The translations under genes were made by a program, and so were the position numbers. Below the pieces are notes generated by a model. It saw nothing but the letters and a program-made list of their open reading frames with translations. It was not told the DNA's origin and searched no databases. From an uncultured Eubacteriales bacterium (GTDB lineage: Bacteria; Bacillota; Clostridia; Peptostreptococcales; Anaerovoracaceae), in NCBI GenBank assembly GCA_900542245.1, contig UQMQ01000003.1, positions 1 through 44,580 on the forward strand: DNA of 44,580 nucleotides. Reading direction: 5' to 3'. This document shows, piece after piece, positions 41,537-44,580 of this stretch (position 1 is its first letter; each line of letters starts with the position of its first letter).

Positions 41537-41635
41537 GTATTGACTCACGCGCCTCTGCGAGGCGCGACGTGACAAATCGTCACTATCCAATTCTAAACCA
41601 AACATTTCTACTCACGCGCCTCTGCGAGGCGCGAC
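41537..41635 (-). CRISPR. Type I-C CRISPR array, two repeats and one spacer
   Basis: Repeat 1 (41604-41635) is 32 bases, beginning GTCGCGCCTCGCAGAGGCGC and ending GTGAGTAGAAAT on the minus strand, the type I-C pattern. Repeat 2 (41537-41568) is identical for 26 bases but its last six have decayed, as expected of the terminal repeat. The spacer (41569-41603) is 35 bases. No third repeat is found at the expected distance on either side. The array follows cas2 on the cas strand. Confidence 0.88.
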
Positions 41636-41826
41636 TGCTACATTTACTACCTAACGACTCGCGCATTTCCATATATCGCAAGAGACGGATTTTTTTCAGA
41701 AAAAGCACCATGATTAAGCACTTTTCCTATCCTAATTATATCTTATTTCAGGCGAACCTGCCACCATTTTCTCAGCACTTCCGGTTCGCCGCAGCAACTT
41801 TGCCTGCAGGAAAAAGCCCTTTGGCA
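41636..41826 (-). promoter_or_regulatory. CRISPR leader
   Basis: Sequence between cas2 and the first repeat. A TATAAT -10 (41735-41740) on the minus strand would start the pre-crRNA about 90 bases before the array. An inverted repeat GGCGAACC / GGTTCGCC (41751-41790) lies just upstream of it. No gene is seen. Confidence 0.65.
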
Positions 41827-42117
41827 TTAAAGAATAATTACCCCCTCTGAATCATACGTTTCCTTCGCCCCAACGTGTTCCACACGGCGTTTCCAATTAT
41901 TCCCTAGATAATAGAACCGCAAACTGTCTGTTTCCGTATCAATCAGCTCAATCAACCGAGCTTTCAGTTTCATAAATGTGGAATAATCTAAATTCGCCTC
42001 AAATACAGAATTCTGCACCCTCTGCGCATGGTTTTGACACTCTTTCGCAACCTTTCTCAGCCGTGTTTTTCCTGCTGCATCTGCTGTACTCACATCATAA
42101 CTGATCAGTACCATCAT
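41827..42117 (-). CDS. cas2: Cas2 adaptation nuclease
   Basis: Cas2 forms the spacer-integration complex with Cas1. The 96-residue product has the ferredoxin-like fold start MMVLISYDVSTADAAGKTRLRKVAK with the conserved Asp, and QNSVFEANLDYSTFMKLKARL, the type I-C subfamily pattern. I take the ATG at 42117, which is well spaced from AGTAGGTGA; a GTG three codons earlier is part of that site. It starts 9 bases after cas1 ends. Confidence 0.96.
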   Translation of the reverse strand: MMVLISYDVSTADAAGKTRLRKVAKECQNHAQRVQNSVFEANLDYSTFMKLKARLIELIDTETDSLRFYYLGNNWKRRVEHVGAKETYDSEGVIIL

Positions 42118-42126
42118 AAAAATCAC

Positions 42127-43149
42127 CTACTTCTGTACATACGGCGGATAAGCCTCTATATCCCCACGCACATATTTTGCGAGCAAATTGCTCTGCACAT
42201 AAGGCAGCAGTCCCAATGGAATCTTTTGATTCAAATATGGATGCAGCATATCCGTTCGTTTTCTCTCCTGCCACTTCGTTAAGACCTTTTTCCGTCCATC
42301 CACATTCAGCAAGACAGCCCCGGAAATCTGATTTTCAAAATCACTTGGTCCAATAATCTTCAGATTCAGAAGAGTCAGACAAAATCTTTCCGCAATGCAT
42401 CTCGCTTCTTCCACCAAATCAAACGCCAGTGACCGTCTGCCGCTGCGCAGTGTATGGCAAAATCCAATGTAACTATCCAGTCCCACGGTTTCCAGCGCTG
42501 CGCCATACTCGGATGCCGCCAAAGTATATACAAAAGAAAGCAATGCATTCACAGGGTCCAGTGGCGGTCTTTTGTTCCGAAATTCGAAGGAAAACGGCAC
42601 ATCCGCATTCGTGATCAGCTTGCCGAAAATCGAGAAATAGTTCTGTGCACAATTCCCCTCAATCCCGACCACAGACTCAATTTGCTCAGCCTCAAAGACC
42701 TTTTCAATTCCATCATTCAAAACATCCAGTGTCTGCAGAATGTCAGCGTCCGCTCTTAGTTGGGGATTGTCATGGAGAGTACGCTTGATCAGCTGCCGGG
42801 TATTACTGAACTTTGCCGCCATGGTGTTTTGCGTCAGTTCCAGTCCTTTTTCTCTGAATCGGTCAATTTGCTGTACCCGCAAAAAAACATTGCCTTTCGT
42901 CTCCCCGCACACTTTTGCCAGGAATTTTCCTTGCGGAGAGATGAAATTGATCGGGATCATTTTACTCACGCATTTTCCCATCAGTGCCGGCGAGCAGCCT
43001 ATGTAATTCATGCAGACAATCCCCTCAATATTGTCAAACGGCACACGCAATTTGACCTCGCCATCTAGCTTACACACAAGATTTTCCCCATCCAAGGTCA
43101 AATACATATTTTCATTTGTAATATAAATGGTGTTCAGCAGTCTCCGCAT
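42127..43149 (-). CDS. cas1: Cas1 integrase, type I-C
   Basis: Metal-dependent integrase for new spacers. The 340-residue product has an N-terminal beta domain (TIYITNENMYLTLDGENLVCKLDGE) and a helical catalytic domain with the expected Glu (GIEGNCAQNYFSIF), His (IGFCHTLRSGRRSLAFDL) and acidic residues (DLVEEAR). Length and order fit Cas1c. GGGAGGTGATG precedes the ATG. Confidence 0.97.
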   Translation of the reverse strand: MRRLLNTIYITNENMYLTLDGENLVCKLDGEVKLRVPFDNIEGIVCMNYIGCSPALMGKCVSKMIPINFISPQGKFLAKVCGETKGNVFLRVQQIDRFREKGLELTQNTMAAKFSNTRQLIKRTLHDNPQLRADADILQTLDVLNDGIEKVFEAEQIESVVGIEGNCAQNYFSIFGKLITNADVPFSFEFRNKRPPLDPVNALLSFVYTLAASEYGAALETVGLDSYIGFCHTLRSGRRSLAFDLVEEARCIAERFCLTLLNLKIIGPSDFENQISGAVLLNVDGRKKVLTKWQERKRTDMLHPYLNQKIPLGLLPYVQSNLLAKYVRGDIEAYPPYVQK

Positions 43150-43169
43150 GACGCATCACCTCCCTGCTT

Positions 43170-43853
43170 TTACGCCTTTGCTTCGTCCTGATTTAATCGT
43201 TTTAACTGCTTTCGCAAATCCGGTACTTTTTTTAGTTTCGGCATGCACAAATCTTTCATCGAGCATCCGCTACATTTTTGACCTTTGCGGATTGGCGGTA
43301 TTTGACCTTTCTCTAAGTAAGCACGCATTTCTGCAAGCGTTGCTCTCAGCTTCTTGTCATACTCAGGAAAATTTTCCCGCAAGGGTAACGGATACCGTCG
43401 TTTTACATCAGCATAATAAATTTCGGCAGTGCAATCACAGCAAAACACATAGTCCACGCAGAGTTTTTGTGCAAAAATCTGCATCAAATCTTCCATATGA
43501 CAGCTGCCGTCCTTTGGTTTTGCCGGCTTGTATTCCACGATGCACAACGCGCTTCCCTGCAAGTCATCTGGGGTTATGCACTTACCAGCACCCTGTTCTT
43601 CTGTCTCAATGCAGTCCGTTACGCCATATAATTGATACTCCGGCTGATCATTGTAGACCGGCACGGAGGTATATACCCGGCGTCCCCGCGACAGATACCC
43701 CTGATTGGGGTCATGTACACGCTCATGCATCAGATTCGCTTTTGTGACAAAATAGTTCTCCGCCCAGGCCCTGTCGATTTCGATCAGACCCCAGCGATGG
43801 GGACAATAAAGATAATGCTGAATCGAACGAATGGAAATTTCGTTTTCTTTCAT
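43170..43853 (-). CDS. cas4: Cas4 nuclease
   Basis: RecB-like nuclease that trims prespacers and checks their PAM. The 227-residue product has four cysteines for an Fe-S cluster: Cys17 (YLYCPHRW) and Cys194, 197, 203 (KCSGCSMKDLC). The nuclease motifs are visible as His in NLMHERVH, Asp in YGVTDCIE and E-x-K in IVEYKPAK. Length is typical of stand-alone Cas4 in type I-C. It lies between cas7 and cas1 with short gaps. Confidence 0.95.
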   Translation of the reverse strand: MKENEISIRSIQHYLYCPHRWGLIEIDRAWAENYFVTKANLMHERVHDPNQGYLSRGRRVYTSVPVYNDQPEYQLYGVTDCIETEEQGAGKCITPDDLQGSALCIVEYKPAKPKDGSCHMEDLMQIFAQKLCVDYVFCCDCTAEIYYADVKRRYPLPLRENFPEYDKKLRATLAEMRAYLEKGQIPPIRKGQKCSGCSMKDLCMPKLKKVPDLRKQLKRLNQDEAKA

Positions 43854-43870
43854 GGCTCTCGCTGGCTTAT

Positions 43871-44580
43871 TTACAGCTTTTCAAGCAGTTCTACACCTTC
43901 CGGCATCTGACGGTCGACTGTGATCTCATAATCACTGAATGCGCGTGGCGGTTCCGCTTCATTCTTTTGTTTGACCTTAATTTTTTCAAAAAGCAGATGG
44001 GACGGTGCATTACCCAATATACAATCGTGCTTAAAAACATAGAGTTTGCGCATGCACATTTTACCCCTTGCCGCACTGTGGTCGATTTCAAACATGTTGA
44101 TGATTGCCTCCCACAGCACCTCTAAGTCTTCTTCCGAAAGCTGCGTTGTTTTCTGCGCTAAAGCTGCAGAAACATAGCCTTCCGCACGATACACAGCGTA
44201 AGGGATAATGCTCTTTCTTCCTATTTCGGTGTTTCCGGTTTCCGTTCTCTCCTCGGTCGTACGGGCCTGACGGGTAATCGTCACGTCTTCAATGAACACC
44301 GGAGATACACTTCGTCCAAAAGTTAGCTGCACCGGTCCTCTGACAATACCACATGGATCATTTCCTGTAGACATGACTGCGCCGAAAGTTCTGACATCAA
44401 AATAATTCTTACACATGTATGCGCAAGCTTTCTGAACATCATCGATCTTTTTCCCTTTTAGACCAGTTTCGAGCCCTTCTTTTTCGTAAGCCTCGGTAAA
44501 TTTGGTGTTCAGTGCGCGGTCAGGCTTTACCAGAATGTTAAAGCCTTGCTGTTCTTCTTTACATAATTCCACATAGTTCC
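43871..44580 (-). CDS. cas7: Cas7 (Csd2) backbone protein, 5' end outside window
   Basis: Backbone subunit of the type I-C Cascade complex. The visible 236 residues are the C-terminal part; the frame stays open to the right edge, reading NYVELCKEEQQGFNI, which fits the interior of Csd2 (about 280-290 residues). Segments DVRTFGAVMSTG and GIVRGPVQLTFGRSVSPV, and IIPYAVYRAEGYVSA, are Csd2 signatures. A GTG at 44572 is internal and not the real start. cas8c, cas5 and cas3 are expected beyond the edge. Confidence 0.95.
   Translation of the reverse strand, partial: NYVELCKEEQQGFNILVKPDRALNTKFTEAYEKEGLETGLKGKKIDDVQKACAYMCKNYFDVRTFGAVMSTGNDPCGIVRGPVQLTFGRSVSPVFIEDVTITRQARTTEERTETGNTEIGRKSIIPYAVYRAEGYVSAALAQKTTQLSEEDLEVLWEAIINMFEIDHSAARGKMCMRKLYVFKHDCILGNAPSHLLFEKIKVKQKNEAEPPRAFSDYEITVDRQMPEGVELLEKL

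Noticed and set aside
41636..41702. Possible third CRISPR repeat toward cas2
   Set aside because: At the expected distance the sequence does not match the repeat; this is leader.
43891..44572. Complete cas7-like gene starting at 44572
   Set aside because: The codon there is GTG inside the conserved NYVELCKEE segment, and the frame is open to the right edge.

Overview
The window looks like chromosomal DNA of a spore-forming anaerobic Bacillota of class Clostridia. Pointers are: an IspH-ribosomal protein S1 fusion, a YlmC/YmxH sporulation protein and TepA, oxygen-defence proteins of the rubrerythrin/desulfoferrodoxin type, two T-box leaders, RqcH, a cyclic-di-AMP receptor (DarA) and a Firmicutes-style Tad/Flp locus. 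Nearly all genes run on the minus strand. Only rqcH, ymxH, an alpha/beta hydrolase and darA are on the plus strand. I cannot name the genus. Calls rest on reading translations and motifs; no database search was run.

Layout, left to right. (1) 1-420: a T-box leader, apparently isoleucine-specific, for a gene beyond the left edge. (2) 461-1941: a peroxide/superoxide operon perR-rbr-dfx behind a PerR-type box. (3) 1970-6160: a UvrD-like helicase, rpoZ-gmk and yicC. (4) 6170-7339: an aldo/keto reductase with a ferredoxin-like tail. (5) 7367-7642: a compact convergent locus with a 27-residue membrane peptide and a counter-transcribed RNA, which I read as a type I toxin-antitoxin module. (6) rqcH, then ispH-rpsA and a SPOR-domain protein. 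(7) 12166-18711: a Tad/Flp pilus operon (tadZ-like, tadA, tadB, tadC, flp, tadE, DUF5702 protein, second TadE-like protein, DUF6382-like protein). (8) 18708-24013: tepA, ymxH, hydrolase, Na/Pi cotransporter and a CNNM/CorC-type membrane protein. (9) 24062-24317: an independently transcribed structured RNA of about 190-220 nt, possibly 6S RNA. (10) 24355-30702: valS with its T-box, folC, a GNAT enzyme and a split ThrE-type exporter. (11) 30736-35708: two tandem YhgE/Pip proteins. (12) darA. (13) 36399-40514: a ferrous-iron uptake locus (two feoA, feoB, a small Cys-rich FeoB partner and a DUF2325 protein) with four copies of a TTAGC-N4-GCTAA operator. (14) An AIM24-family protein. (15) 41537-44580: the adaptation end of a type I-C CRISPR-Cas locus (cas7 partial, cas4, cas1, cas2) with an array reduced to two repeats and one spacer.

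Taken together, the window has two metal/redox regulons (a PerR-like box over peroxide and superoxide defence; a DtxR-like operator over iron uptake), two tRNA-sensing leaders, an envelope/pilus block and two defence or addiction elements (type I-C CRISPR and the type I toxin-antitoxin module). The items most worth a second look are the 7.4-7.6 kb toxin-antitoxin locus, the 24.1-24.3 kb RNA, the operator family in the feo region and the one-spacer CRISPR array.
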